Shown here piece by piece: positions 8,893-18,408 of a stretch of DNA of 64,000 nucleotides. Location: assembly GCF_024704725.1 (NCBI RefSeq), contig NZ_JALIQS010000008.1:62001-126000 (forward strand). The letters are read 5' to 3'. Each line of letters opens with the position of its first letter. Within the stretch, counting starts at the first letter, position 1. This DNA comes from Shinella sp. CPCC 101442 (GTDB taxonomy: Bacteria > Pseudomonadota > Alphaproteobacteria > Rhizobiales > Rhizobiaceae). The position numbers were made by a program, and so were the translations under genes. The notes beneath the pieces were generated by a model. That model searched no databases. It worked only from the letters and a program-made list of their open reading frames with translations, and was not told the origin of the DNA.

Positions 8893-10403
8893 CCGAATAC
8901 CCCATGAAGGAACCAAAGGTGCGAGCCGGTCTCCGGATCGATGCCGTCGCCGGCGCGATAGACCCAGTAGCGTTCGCCAAGCTCATCCTCGACGGTGAAA
9001 TAGTCGCGCACTGCCTGAAACTCACGTGGTCGTCGCCACCACTCCCCGAAGATCCGTTCTGGTCCGTCAGCACGTACCACCTTGCGCCGCCTGCCACGCC
9101 AGGTGAAGACGGCCGGCGGCTGGTCCGGCAGCAAAGCAATGACCTCGATGCGTTCCGGGTTTGCGAGGAGCCGCGTCGGGCGCGGCCATTTGGCAGCCCA
9201 GGCCTCGCCGATGTCAGGTGCCGTCGCCGCAATGCGCCTGACCGAACGCTCAGGCACGTCAGAAGCGACGGGCGCGACCCGGAAGAGCCGGTGGCCACGA
9301 TTGCCGAGAATGTCGACCAACGGGGCGATGTCGGTGACGTCCTCCTCGATGAGCGCGGACGCGACCTGACGCTCCTCGAGCGGCTCGGCAAAAACGGCGA
9401 CGAGCACCATCTTCTCGATGCCAAAGCCCGGCTCGATAGTCTCGATGCGATCGCACAGCAGTTTCGACAAGCGCGCCGGATCGCGAACCGGTTTGGCAAG
9501 TCCCGCGCGAAGATGCTGGCGCGTGTTGTCGACGCGATGGATGACGAGGTCGCAGCGCCGCGCGCCAAGACCATCTTCCGCAAGGCGGGTCGAAAGCTGG
9601 CCGACCAGTCGGCGAACATATTTGGTGATGGTCTCTGGAGCACCGATCGGTTCGGCAAAGTTCTTCGCAACCTCGATCAGTTCCGGTGTGCGGATTGGTT
9701 CGATCGGCTCGGCGACACGACCAAACATCTGGTCCAGCCGGCGTGCGGGTTCCGGCCCGTACCGCAGGGCCAGCGGAGCACGCGGCATGGCCGAGAGCTG
9801 TCCGACGGTATCGATGCCAAGCACGCGCAGGCTCTTTATGATCTCTCCAGGTAACCGCAACGCCATGATCGGCAAGTCGATGACCGCCTTCGAGACATCA
9901 CCGACCGGCACGATGGTCGTCTCTGCCGCCAGGAGACGGGCGAGCGCGTGAGCGGCCCCCCAGCTATCAGCTATGGCCGCCCGCGCCGTCAGCCCATGCC
10001 CGCGCAGGCGGTTGACCAGGCCTGACAGGAGAACGCCTTCGCCGCCCTGAAGGTGATCGGCGCCTTCCGTGTCCATGACCAGGCCATCGGCGCCATCGAT
10101 CGCAACGACGGGGCTGTATTGCCGTAGCGCCCAGAGCGCCAGGCGTTCAAGTGCGGCTGCATCCTCTCCCGGCGCCGCATCGATCATCAGGAGATCAGCG
10201 ACCATGGCCTGCGCCTTGCTGGCCGGCATGCCAACGCGAAGGCCAAGCTTCAGGGCGGCTGGATCAGCGGCAGAGACCCAGCGTTTCGAGCCGCTGCGGG
10301 AAATCACCACGAGCGGCTTGTCAGCCGGCAAGGCTTCCGAAGCGCGCCGCCTGATCCGGTCGACCGGTAGAAAGGGGAAGTAGACAGATACGACCCTTGG
10401 CAT
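8889..10403 (-). CDS. imuB: ImuB, catalytically inactive Y-family polymerase homologue
   Basis: A 504-aa Y-family protein that acts in the mutasome as an adaptor linking ImuA, DnaE2 and the sliding clamp. The N-terminus [20 protein letters not shown] occupies the place where active Pol IV has its DMD motif; the catalytic acidic residues are absent, as known for ImuB. The little-finger-like and C-terminal regions follow, ending WFLHGVFG. Start 10403 is chosen by family N-terminus; it lies 83 bases inside the end of imuA, and the stop overlaps dnaE2 by 4 bases. Expression should follow the LexA box upstream of imuA. Confidence 0.92.
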   Translation of the reverse strand: MPRVVSVYFPFLPVDRIRRRASEALPADKPLVVISRSGSKRWVSAADPAALKLGLRVGMPASKAQAMVADLLMIDAAPGEDAAALERLALWALRQYSPVVAIDGADGLVMDTEGADHLQGGEGVLLSGLVNRLRGHGLTARAAIADSWGAAHALARLLAAETTIVPVGDVSKAVIDLPIMALRLPGEIIKSLRVLGIDTVGQLSAMPRAPLALRYGPEPARRLDQMFGRVAEPIEPIRTPELIEVAKNFAEPIGAPETITKYVRRLVGQLSTRLAEDGLGARRCDLVIHRVDNTRQHLRAGLAKPVRDPARLSKLLCDRIETIEPGFGIEKMVLVAVFAEPLEERQVASALIEEDVTDIAPLVDILGNRGHRLFRVAPVASDVPERSVRRIAATAPDIGEAWAAKWPRPTRLLANPERIEVIALLPDQPPAVFTWRGRRRKVVRADGPERIFGEWWRRPREFQAVRDYFTVEDELGERYWVYRAGDGIDPETGSHLWFLHGVFG

Positions 10404-11079
10404 CGGGGGCTCCAATTTCAAACTCGGCGCACGCACCCGCCTTTACGCGCATCAGCTCTGCCAGCCAGCGCGCCCTCCCGACGCCCGCCACTGGCAATCT
10501 TTCCGACGGCAGGGTGCTGATGCGCCACCGCGTCGTCGAGGCCGTCGGCTGTCCATAGTCCGAGGCCTCGTTCTGTCGTCGCCACCGCCGAAGCACGATG
10601 CCCATGGCACCGGTCTTTTCCGCTGCCAGCTGCAGGCGCCGCGAGGCGTTCATCGGCAGGCGAACCAGTTCCCCAACCACAGCGGCAAGGCCGCCGAATG
10701 AGAGCCCCTCCTCCATCGCTGAAAGCGCCTCTTCCTCCCTGTCGCTTTCGCACCAGACGACGCGATCAGGATGGAGGCCCGCTTGCGAGATCGCGGGGAA
10801 AAAGAGATCGGGGCGCGTCATGCACCAGAGAACCTTGCCGCGCGTACGGGCAGCGATGCCCGCCACGAAGAGCGCGGCCGCTGCTCCATCGACCGTCCCT
10901 CCGCCGCCGCCGGCGATCTCGTGCAGCGCGCCAAAGGCAAGCCCTCCGCCCGGCAGCGCCTTGTCCATCTCCGGGACGGCGAACGGCAGGACGGTTTTGG
11001 CGCGTGCCGCTCCGCCTTCGAGCCGGCCGATACGCTCACGAAGGTCGGCAAGCACAGGATTGACAGCGGGCTTTGACAC
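10321..11079 (-). CDS. imuA: ImuA, RecA-like mutasome protein
   Basis: A 252-aa RecA/SulA-like protein that opens the imuA-imuB-dnaE2 mutagenesis operon. It shows VLADLRERIGRLEGG at the N-terminus, FAVPEMDKALPGGGLAFGALHEIAG, which replaces the Walker region of RecA, and the C-terminal WLAELMRVKAG. The start is GTG at 11079 with a weak ribosome site (GGAGC about 14 bases upstream). The reading frame ends 83 bases inside imuB. The first gene after the LexA box at 11131-11145, it should be induced by DNA damage. Confidence 0.9.
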   Translation of the reverse strand: MSKPAVNPVLADLRERIGRLEGGAARAKTVLPFAVPEMDKALPGGGLAFGALHEIAGGGGGTVDGAAAALFVAGIAARTRGKVLWCMTRPDLFFPAISQAGLHPDRVVWCESDREEEALSAMEEGLSFGGLAAVVGELVRLPMNASRRLQLAAEKTGAMGIVLRRWRRQNEASDYGQPTASTTRWRISTLPSERLPVAGVGRARWLAELMRVKAGACAEFEIGAPDAKGRICLLPLSTGRPDQAARFGSLAG

Positions 11080-11130
11080 GGCGGAAAGGTCGCTCCTTCA
11101 GGGGTTTTCAGCAGCGGGGTAAGCTGATAT

Positions 11131-11145
11131 GTTCCTTTTTTGTTC
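11131..11145 (-). promoter_or_regulatory. LexA (SOS) box, GTTC-N7-GTTC
   Basis: GTTC-CTTTTTT-GTTC exactly matches the alphaproteobacterial LexA consensus. It sits 52 bases upstream of imuA and 151 bases upstream of the divergent helicase-dinB pair, so it surely serves imuA and may also serve the other side. Confidence 0.85.
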
Positions 11146-11296
11146 CTGACGCCCAATCGAGTCAATCCACCCGAAACGGCGTTCCCGACCATGACGGTCA
11201 CCTCAGACCAACCTCGCGCTGCGATTCCGCAAGGCCGATCAAGGAGATGGGAAAGGAAAGCGGACAGGAATTTTTTCTTAGGAAAATTTGGGGCAG

Positions 11297-13366
11297 ATGA
11301 CGGCAGCCTATTTGGAAAAACTGAACGACCGCCAGCGTGAGGCGGTCGAGCATGGCATTGGTCTGCCGGATGGAGCGATCGGCGGTCCCCTATTGATCAT
11401 CGCTGGCGCTGGCTCCGGAAAGACCAACACGCTGGCCCACCGCGTCGGCCATCTGATCGTCAATGGCGCGGATCCACGCCGCATCCTGCTGATGACCTTT
11501 TCCCGCCGAGCGGCTTCCGAGATGGGACGTCGCGTTCAACGCATCTGCCGCCAGGTGTTCGGGGACAACGCTGCAGTCATGACGGACGCCATGGCCTGGA
11601 CCGGCACCTTCCATGGCATCGGCGCGCGGCTCCTGCGCATGTATGCCGAGCAGATCGGCCTCAACATCGACTTCACCATCCACGACCGGGAAGACAGCGC
11701 CGACCTGATGAACCTCGTTCGCCATGAGCTGGGTTTCTCCAAGATGGAAACCCGGTTCCCGACCAAGGGCACTTGCCTTGCGATCTATTCGCGCGTGGTC
11801 AATTCCGAAAGCTCGATCAACGAGATTCTGAAGACGGCCTATCCCTATGTGCTCGGTTGGGAGGAGCAGCTGAAGCAGCTTTTCTCCGGCTATGTAGAGG
11901 CAAAGCAGGCGCAGAACGTGCTCGATTACGACGACCTGCTACTCTACTGGTCGCAGGTCATGTCCGACCCGGAGCTTGCCGACGATATCGGCGGCCGGTT
12001 CGATCATGTACTTGTCGACGAATACCAGGATACCAACCGCCTGCAGGCCTCAATCCTCATGGGCCTCAAGCCCGGCGGCCGCGGCCTGACCGTCGTTGGC
12101 GACGACGCGCAGTCGATATATTCCTTCCGCGCGGCGACGGTGCGCAACATCCTCGATTTCCCAAAAGAATTCTCCCCGAAGCCGGCGGACGTGATCACGC
12201 TCGACCGCAATTATCGCTCGACGCAGCCGATCCTCGCCGCCGCGAACGGCGTGATCGATCTAGCCCGTGAGCGCTTTACTAAGAACCTCTGGACGGACCG
12301 GGAATCCGAGCAACGGCCAATGCTCGTCACCGTGAAGGACGAGACGGAGCAGGCCAACTACATCGTTGAGCAAGTGCTGGCGAACCGCGAGACCGGGATG
12401 ACGTTGAAGCAGCAGGCCGTGCTCTTCCGGACGTCGAGCCATAGCGGTGTGCTGGAAGTCGAGTTGACCCGCCGGAATATCCCGTTCGTGAAGTTCGGCG
12501 GCCTGAAATTCCTCGACAGCGCACATGTGAAGGATTTGCTGGCGACCCTTCGCTTTGCCCAGAACCCGCGCGACCGCGTCGCCGGCTTCCGCCTTCTTCA
12601 GATGCTGCCCGGCATCGGTCCCCAGACAGCCGGCAAGATCCTTGATGCCATCGCTGCGGATCCCGAGCCGCTCCAGTCGCTTGCGGAAATCCCGCCGCCG
12701 CCCAAGACCGGCGAAGATTGGCCCGCCTTCATCAACCTGCTTACGGCCCTTCGCAAGGCCGAGGGCGGATGGCCCGGAGAAATCGGCCTCGCGCGTCATT
12801 GGTACGAACCGCATCTCGATCGCATCCACGAAGATGCAGATACCCGAAAGGCTGACCTTCTCCAGCTTGAGCAGATCGCCGGCGGCTATCCAAGCCGCGA
12901 GCGCTTCCTCACCGAGCTGACGCTTGACCCACCGGACGCCACCAGCGACCAGGCCGGCGTGCCCTTGCTGGACGAGGACTACCTGATCCTCTCGACGATC
13001 CATTCCGCCAAGGGCCAGGAATGGCGGGCCGTGTTCATGCTCAATGTCGTAGACGGTTGCATTCCCTCGGATCTCGGCGCCGGCACCACCGCGGAACTCG
13101 AAGAGGAGCGCCGCCTGCTCTATGTCGGCATGACACGAGCGCGAGACAACCTGAGCCTCGTCACACCGCAGCGCTTCTTTACGCACGGGCAGAACGCCCA
13201 GGGCGATCGCCATGTCTATGCGTCGCGGACTCGTTTCATTCCAGCGACGCTCCTGCAGTTCTTCGAGGCAACGAGCTGGCCAAAGGTATCGGCGGTCGCC
13301 AGCGAGCGCAGCGCACGGCAGATCCGCATCGATGTCGGTGCGCGCATGCGGTCGATGTGGAAGTGA
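11297..13366 (+). CDS. UvrD/Rep-family ATP-dependent DNA helicase
   Basis: A 689-aa superfamily 1A 3'-5' helicase. Motifs in order: Q-motif LNDRQREAVEHG, Walker A IAGAGSGKTNTLAHR (ends near residue 43), Walker B VDEYQDTN near 240, motif III GDDAQSIYSFRAA, motif IV DRNYRSTQPIL, motif V STIHSAKGQEW and motif VI VGMTRARDNL. The ATG at 11297 is used; the longer frame begins with TTG three codons earlier. It is followed by dinB after one base and is divergent from imuA, so it appears to be part of a plasmid SOS repair island. It is a UvrD relative but not the chromosomal UvrD itself. Confidence 0.92.
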   Translation: MTAAYLEKLNDRQREAVEHGIGLPDGAIGGPLLIIAGAGSGKTNTLAHRVGHLIVNGADPRRILLMTFSRRAASEMGRRVQRICRQVFGDNAAVMTDAMAWTGTFHGIGARLLRMYAEQIGLNIDFTIHDREDSADLMNLVRHELGFSKMETRFPTKGTCLAIYSRVVNSESSINEILKTAYPYVLGWEEQLKQLFSGYVEAKQAQNVLDYDDLLLYWSQVMSDPELADDIGGRFDHVLVDEYQDTNRLQASILMGLKPGGRGLTVVGDDAQSIYSFRAATVRNILDFPKEFSPKPADVITLDRNYRSTQPILAAANGVIDLARERFTKNLWTDRESEQRPMLVTVKDETEQANYIVEQVLANRETGMTLKQQAVLFRTSSHSGVLEVELTRRNIPFVKFGGLKFLDSAHVKDLLATLRFAQNPRDRVAGFRLLQMLPGIGPQTAGKILDAIAADPEPLQSLAEIPPPPKTGEDWPAFINLLTALRKAEGGWPGEIGLARHWYEPHLDRIHEDADTRKADLLQLEQIAGGYPSRERFLTELTLDPPDATSDQAGVPLLDEDYLILSTIHSAKGQEWRAVFMLNVVDGCIPSDLGAGTTAELEEERRLLYVGMTRARDNLSLVTPQRFFTHGQNAQGDRHVYASRTRFIPATLLQFFEATSWPKVSAVASERSARQIRIDVGARMRSMWK

Positions 13367-13367
13367 G

Positions 13368-14456
13368 ATGAGCGAGGTCGCCGTCCCACAGACGAGGAAG
13401 ATCATCCATGTCGACATGGATGCCTTTTATGCATCGGTCGAACAGCGCGACAATCCGGAGCTGCGCGGTAAACCTGTCGCCGTCGGCGGTTCGGCCGCGC
13501 GTGGCGTTGTCGCTGCGGCAAGCTATGAGGCGCGCGCCTTCGGCGTTCGATCGGCTCTCCCCTCGGTCACGGCGAAACGGCGTTGCCCGGACCTGATCTT
13601 TGTTCCGCCTCGCTTCGACGTCTACCAAGCGGTTTCAGGCCAAATCCGGGAGATTTTTGCGGAGTACACCGACCTTATCGAGCCGCTATCACTCGACGAA
13701 GCGTATCTCGACGTCACGCACAACAAGCAGGACATTCCCGTTGCAACCGACATCGCCACCCTGATCCGTGCGCGCATCAAGGAGGTCACCAGCCTCAACG
13801 CCTCGGCCGGCATCTCCTATTGCAAGTTCCTGGCCAAGATGGCGTCGGACCTCAACAAGCCCAACGGCCAGGCGGTGATCACACCAAAGAATGGACCGGC
13901 CTTCGTCGAAGCACTCGCGGTGAAGAAGTTCCACGGCGTAGGGCCGGCGACCGCCGCGAAAATGGAGCGACTTGGCATTGTGACCGGGGCTGATCTCAAG
14001 TCGAAATCGCTCGCCTTCTTGCAGGAGCATTTCGGCAAATCCGGTGCTTGGTACTACAACATCTCGCGAGGCGTCGATCACCGGGCCGTCCAGCCGGATC
14101 GGCCGAGAAAATCCATCGGCGCCGAGGACACTTTCATGGTCGACATCGTCGATCTTGGCGCTGCCCGAGCCGAGATCACGCCGCTTGCCGCCAAGGTCTG
14201 GCGCCACTGTGAGGGAAAGGGTCTCCACGGGCGGACCGTGACGCTGAAGGTCAAATATGCCGACTTCCAGATCATCACCCGCAGCAAAACGACCACTTCG
14301 CCTATCAGCACCTTCAATGACCTTGAAGTCATATGCCAATCGCTTCTTGAGCCCTTGTTCCCGCCGACCAAAGGAATCCGTCTCCTCGGCATCACACTCT
14401 CATCCTTCGTCGATGACGAGGGTGCCGAAGCAGACCAGCTTACGCTCCGGATCTAG
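13368..14456 (+). CDS. dinB: DNA polymerase IV
   Basis: A 362-aa Y-family translesion DNA polymerase. The catalytic motifs are intact: IIHVDMDAFYASVEQ (D16) and SLDEAYLDVT (D near residue 110, with the following Glu). The helix-hairpin-helix region (KKFHGVGPATAAKMERLGI) and the little finger follow. The ATG at 13368 begins one base after the helicase stop, in a tight operon; the longer frame from 13212 only overlaps the helicase. Together with imuABC it gives the plasmid two separate translesion systems. Confidence 0.94.
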   Translation: MSEVAVPQTRKIIHVDMDAFYASVEQRDNPELRGKPVAVGGSAARGVVAAASYEARAFGVRSALPSVTAKRRCPDLIFVPPRFDVYQAVSGQIREIFAEYTDLIEPLSLDEAYLDVTHNKQDIPVATDIATLIRARIKEVTSLNASAGISYCKFLAKMASDLNKPNGQAVITPKNGPAFVEALAVKKFHGVGPATAAKMERLGIVTGADLKSKSLAFLQEHFGKSGAWYYNISRGVDHRAVQPDRPRKSIGAEDTFMVDIVDLGAARAEITPLAAKVWRHCEGKGLHGRTVTLKVKYADFQIITRSKTTTSPISTFNDLEVICQSLLEPLFPPTKGIRLLGITLSSFVDDEGAEADQLTLRI

Positions 14457-14830
14457 ATCCCGCCGGATCGACGGTGCTCTGGACCATCGGCGCCGTTAAC
14501 GCTATTTGTCTACCGCGATGCTGAACAGGTCGCTGAAGATGATCCAGTATCTAGGGCCTGAGATTGAAAAAAGTCCAACGCGGTTTTTCTATCGAGTACA
14601 AGTCCGGCCGACGAAAGCCAGAAGCCAAATCGAATTCGATCTGGGGAAACATGGACCTCAAGTCGATTGCGCGTGATGTTGAGGACGCGACCATGACACG
14701 TCCGTGGTCGCTACCGCAGCATGTGAGAACAGATGATGAAATGTCTTCGCCCGAGACAAATGCGCCCGAACCTTTGTTGACACCGTCGTTTGGGCATCCG
14801 ACAACTTCGCAGGCTACACAGGAGATCATC
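14457..14830. other. Leader region before the SyrB-like gene
   Basis: No separate gene is supported. The frame of the downstream SyrB-like gene stays open back to a TTG at 14564, so a longer form with about 89 more residues is possible. A 45-codon frame from ATG 14539 is also open, but lacks support. The region should hold the SyrB-like promoter. Confidence 0.4.
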
Positions 14831-15235
14831 ATGGCCGACGAGATCGATACAAAATCAAATGCTGATGTGGCGACCGCTGTGGAAACGCCTATCGTGCCCA
14901 AGAAGCAGCGCAAGCCTCGCGCCAAGAAAGTAGCACTTGAAACCGCCCCGTCTGAGGTCGCGACGGAAGCCGGTGTCGTGTCGAGCCGTATAGCTGGAAA
15001 GCAAAAGCCCGGCCGCAAGCCCAGGTCTGTCGAAACCGAGGGCGGTGTGAAACGAGCGCCCATAAAACGTGGTCCGAAGACGGCAAAGACGACGACGGTT
15101 GCACCCCCGACGCCGATCGACGAGATGGCCGACCTTCTTGAGCTGGAAGCAGAAAACCAGAAACTCCGTAAGTTGCTAGCTGAAAAGCTTCGTGCAGAAA
15201 ATGCCGACCTGCGGAAGCGGCTAAATCTCGGTTGA
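14831..15235 (+). CDS. SyrB-like regulator
   Basis: A 134-aa protein of the SyrB-like group known from rhizobia, where SyrB in S. meliloti lowers expression of syrM. The body is Lys/Arg/Pro/Ala-rich with AT-hook-like steps (KKQRKPRAKK, GRKPRS, KRGPKTAK). The C-terminus is a predicted coiled coil, ELEAENQKLRKLLAEKLRAE, then NADLRKRLNLG. The start MADEID at 14831 follows GGAGA and gives the usual family length; an upstream TTG is in frame. A second protein with a related tail follows 129 bases later. The DNA or protein target is unknown. Confidence 0.75.
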   Translation: MADEIDTKSNADVATAVETPIVPKKQRKPRAKKVALETAPSEVATEAGVVSSRIAGKQKPGRKPRSVETEGGVKRAPIKRGPKTAKTTTVAPPTPIDEMADLLELEAENQKLRKLLAEKLRAENADLRKRLNLG

Positions 15236-15364
15236 ACCGAACATGCGGCCAGTCATACGCCGCAATGTTTTTGCTATCGAAAAAAGCAGAGTTGGTGGTA
15301 GTTTTGACTGCCGCCAAAATTCACCTTATAGTTTGCGTGCGGGATAAATCCCGAGGTCGAATCG

Positions 15365-15898
15365 ATGGCGTCTCCATGGAAATTTCTGGCGCGACTGGTG
15401 TCTCCTCGACGCGAGCATGACCTGGAAAGCAAACCGACTTCCAATGATAAGCCGGAGGTTTCGGCTATCTCTGATCCGGCGGGCGCGCCAGTAGTCGGGG
15501 GTTCGGGCCATGCCGATGAACGGACAGAAGAGCTATCACGTGTTCATCAATCCGATGCGTCTTCTATAAAGCTTCAGCTATCGGAAGAGACCGGAAGCAA
15601 TATTCTTGGAACGGTAGATCTCGAAAGCTCCGAGCCTGTCAGCACCGTTGATGCAGGCCAATCCAATGCCGACAACATTGCATCCGACGCTCGTACGCGC
15701 GTGCGAGGTGTACCAACGAGGCAGAATCACCGCGGCAAAGGGGCTGATAAAGCGGCAGGTGCGCAGATTGCACCAGTCGTGCCCGACGAAGTGGTAGGGT
15801 TGGATGTAGAGATCAGAGCCCTTCGAGCGCAACTATCGCACAAACTGCGACTTCAGAATACTCAGCTAAAGAAGATGCTGATGCGGTTTGAAAGTTGA
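15365..15898 (+). CDS. SyrB-related protein with similar coiled-coil tail (177 aa)
   Basis: The C-terminal 40 residues (DEVVGLDVEIRALRAQLSHK, then LRLQNTQLKKMLMRFES) match the pattern of the SyrB-like tail just upstream: acidic lead-in, then L-heptads with K/R. The N-terminal 130 residues are Ser/Asp/Glu-rich and look disordered, lacking the SyrB Lys/Arg steps except RTRVRGVPTRQNHRGKG. No enzyme motif is visible. Head-to-tail placement suggests duplication and divergence, and the two may hetero-oligomerise through their tails; this is inference. Confidence 0.55.
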   Translation: MASPWKFLARLVSPRREHDLESKPTSNDKPEVSAISDPAGAPVVGGSGHADERTEELSRVHQSDASSIKLQLSEETGSNILGTVDLESSEPVSTVDAGQSNADNIASDARTRVRGVPTRQNHRGKGADKAAGAQIAPVVPDEVVGLDVEIRALRAQLSHKLRLQNTQLKKMLMRFES

Positions 15899-16319
15899 CC
15901 GAGTGAATACGGTTCTACGTACCGGCCCAGCGGCTCCAAGTAGATCAATTCGATCTCGATCTCTCAGTTTTTTTGCCGAACAATGACCCTGAAACCTTTG
16001 TCTTTATACGTGAGGGTCGATCCATCGTCAGGCGTGCCGGTGAAGCGTGCTTCGTATTTCAGTCCTCACTGCGGTCATCGTCGTCTTGGTCGTGAGCCAA
16101 AGCGGAGCGACAATGGTTGGTGGTTGCTATGGTGTCGGAAAATCTCATATCAGCCAGTTGCGTCAATGGCTTAAGCAGTTGCCAGAGAGGCGCCAAAACC
16201 GTTGTTGAGCGCAGTCGCGTAGCGAGGTTTGCAATCGACGAGCCCAAATCCGCTATCTCAAACTATCGCCAGCCAGGATGCACAGCTGTGCTCTCACCCA
16301 CGCGGCTGCCGTTTGCGAA
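15899..16319. other. Intergenic stretch, nothing recognised
   Basis: A frame of about 63 codons at 15983-16174 has irregular composition and no ribosome site. I see no tRNA, terminator or repeat of note. It separates the SyrB-like pair from the 3' end of the histidine kinase gene. Confidence 0.4.
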
Positions 16320-17690
16320 CTATGTCTGGCCCGGCGAAGCAGTCGGCAATGTAATATCGACTTTCAAGCCTAGCTCCACTGGATTGATGGAAATGCTCCC
16401 GCCATAAAGTCCGAGGAGTTCTTTTGATATGCTCAAGCCAAACCCATCGCCGGGGACGGTCTCGTCAAGGCGAAGACCTGGCCTGAATACCTCGTCAATT
16501 CTTGAAGACGGCATTCCTGGGCCATCGTCGCGAATGCTGATCGTCGTGACCTGGCCTTTGATCTCCCCATAAATTCCGATCTTGCGAACGGCCCATTTAA
16601 AGGCGTTTTCCAGAATGTTGCCAAAAATTTCATCAAAGTCGTCCGCTGCGCAACCGACGACAATTGAAGAACCGACATCGAAGTCGACAGAGAGCTGCTT
16701 ATCCGCGTAGATCCGCTGCAGCGCCAGGAGCAGGTCGTCAAGGCGCGGCTTTACCTTGGATGCTGAGTGAACGACATCGCCGGCGCTCGCTCTTCGACCA
16801 TCGGCGAGGTGATGTCGAATACGCCGGTCTATCCGCTTGGTCAGCCGTCTCAAGCTTCCGTCAGGATCGTTCCGATCGTCGAGAGCAAGCATCATGCTGG
16901 CAATTGGCGTCTTCAGACCGTGCGCCATGTTTGCGAAATGCACACGCGTGTCGACAAGACGCTGCGCATTTTGGTCGATGAGCCGATTGATTTCCAGCGC
17001 CACAGGTTGAAGCTCCGTTACGCCGGGCTCTTGCAGTTTCGACCGATGGCCCGTCAACACCGATGCGATATCCACCGTCAGTCGGCGAAGCGGCTGAAGG
17101 CCATATCGAACCTGCAGGATAGTGCCCACGATAAGGCTTCCGCCAAGCAGCGCCATGACCGGGAGAAGCCACATCAGTGATTTCAAAGCCGGGGTTGTCA
17201 GAGCAGACTTGGGTGCGGTGGCGGTGATCGTGACGATCCTGTTTCCGACCGTCGCCTCCATCGTCCGCGTATGCAAAGCCTGCCCGCGCACCTCTACCGG
17301 CCCACCGGGCCGGACAATCTCCCCGAGCAGTTGGCGCCATTCGAAAGCGTGACCCGGCGTCTCAATCGTTCCGCCCGACAGAGATCGGGACACAAGTTGA
17401 ACGCTCTCTCCGGAAACCTGCCAGTACCAGCCGGATCCGTGCCGATCGAAAGGCGGCCCATTAAGTTGCACGGAAAGAGTAACCGCGCCATCCGGGCCAG
17501 ATGTGAGCGCGCTCCGCAGCGCCTGGATCTGCGTATCGAGGCGCTGATCGATCTGCTCACGGACAACCCCTGCGACGATCAGCCAGAGGACGACCGAGGC
17601 GAAGGTGACGGCGGCTGCAGCGAATATGGCGGAAAAGGCAATCAATCGCCCGGATATCGTCGAACGCTGCAAGAGTTTTCCTATCCTCAT
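16320..17690 (-). CDS. Two-component sensor histidine kinase
   Basis: A 456-aa membrane sensor kinase. It has a membrane segment at about 18-40, a periplasmic sensor region of about 130 residues, a second membrane segment at about 172-192, a HAMP-like linker, the phosphoacceptor box HFANMAHGLKTPIASMM (H257), an N box (NILENAFKWAV), a G1 box DDGPGMP and a G2 box PGDGFGLSIS. Layout resembles the PhoQ/FeuQ group. Its start overlaps the regulator's stop by 4 bases, so the two are translationally coupled. The stimulus is unknown; divergent transporter genes suggest an envelope or toxic-ion signal. Confidence 0.9.
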   Translation of the reverse strand: MRIGKLLQRSTISGRLIAFSAIFAAAAVTFASVVLWLIVAGVVREQIDQRLDTQIQALRSALTSGPDGAVTLSVQLNGPPFDRHGSGWYWQVSGESVQLVSRSLSGGTIETPGHAFEWRQLLGEIVRPGGPVEVRGQALHTRTMEATVGNRIVTITATAPKSALTTPALKSLMWLLPVMALLGGSLIVGTILQVRYGLQPLRRLTVDIASVLTGHRSKLQEPGVTELQPVALEINRLIDQNAQRLVDTRVHFANMAHGLKTPIASMMLALDDRNDPDGSLRRLTKRIDRRIRHHLADGRRASAGDVVHSASKVKPRLDDLLLALQRIYADKQLSVDFDVGSSIVVGCAADDFDEIFGNILENAFKWAVRKIGIYGEIKGQVTTISIRDDGPGMPSSRIDEVFRPGLRLDETVPGDGFGLSISKELLGLYGGSISINPVELGLKVDITLPTASPGQT

Positions 17691-18349
17691 GATGCCGCCG
17701 TCACCATGTAACCACGACCCCGCACTGTCTCGATATATTCGGGGCCGATCTTGCGGCGTAGCCGCGCAATGATAACTTCGATCGAGTTTGAATCCACCTC
17801 TGCGTCGCCGTCGTAGACCCTCTCCGTCAGTTCACGCCTGTCGACCACGACTTCCTTTCGTAGGATCAGGCAGGACAGGACGCGCCATTCGAGCGCCGTG
17901 AGCTTCAGGGGCATACCGTCATACTCAAACGTGCCAAGCTGTGCGTCGAACGTCAGCGGGCCGCAGGTAACCCGCGCGCTTGCATGCCCGTTGGCGCGCC
18001 TTACAAGCGCGCGAATGCGCAGGATTAGTTCCTCGACCTTGAATGGCTTTGTCAGGAAATCGTCGGCGCCGGCCTTGAAGCTCGCCACCTTCTCGGGCCA
18101 GCCATCGCGTGCCGTAAGGATCAGGACCGGGAAGGATCGATTTGCCTCCCGCCATGACTTCAGGACCGAAACACCATCGATCTTCGGCAGTCCGAGATCA
18201 AGGACCGCAGCGTCGAAGATTTCCGTCAGACCGGCATGTTGGGCGTCCTCGCCATTGCGCGCGATATCAACCACAAAGCTTTCCATCCGGAGACTTGCTG
18301 CGAGGCGGCTTGAGAGATCGCTATCGTCCTCGACGAGAAGTACGCGCAT
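17687..18349 (-). CDS. OmpR-family response regulator
   Basis: A 220-aa regulator: receiver domain with acidic pocket E7/D8, phosphoacceptor D51 (AVLDLGLPKIDG), T79 and K101, then a winged-helix DNA-binding domain (about 125-218) with LTALEWRVLSCLI and RLRRKIGPEYIETVRGRGYM. It is the partner of the kinase that follows at 17690. It is divergent from the gene at 18484, and an inverted repeat (18409-18426) lies between them, so it probably regulates that side as well as itself. Confidence 0.93.
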   Translation of the reverse strand: MRVLLVEDDSDLSSRLAASLRMESFVVDIARNGEDAQHAGLTEIFDAAVLDLGLPKIDGVSVLKSWREANRSFPVLILTARDGWPEKVASFKAGADDFLTKPFKVEELILRIRALVRRANGHASARVTCGPLTFDAQLGTFEYDGMPLKLTALEWRVLSCLILRKEVVVDRRELTERVYDGDAEVDSNSIEVIIARLRRKIGPEYIETVRGRGYMVTAAS

Positions 18350-18408
18350 TTAAAAGTCCGATCTGGCTTGAGATAGGCAACGTTTATGAGTTCGCGGCTT
18401 AACTCAAG

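Noticed and set aside
8904-9854. Plus-strand frame of 316 codons
   Set aside because: Antisense to imuB, no ribosome site, irregular composition.
12260-13417. Minus-strand frame of 385 codons
   Set aside because: It lies wholly opposite the UvrD-type helicase and the dinB start, has no ribosome site and matches no family; a codon-bias shadow.
14539-14676. 45-codon frame before the SyrB-like gene
   Set aside because: Composition is plausible but there is no ribosome site or family; may be chance.
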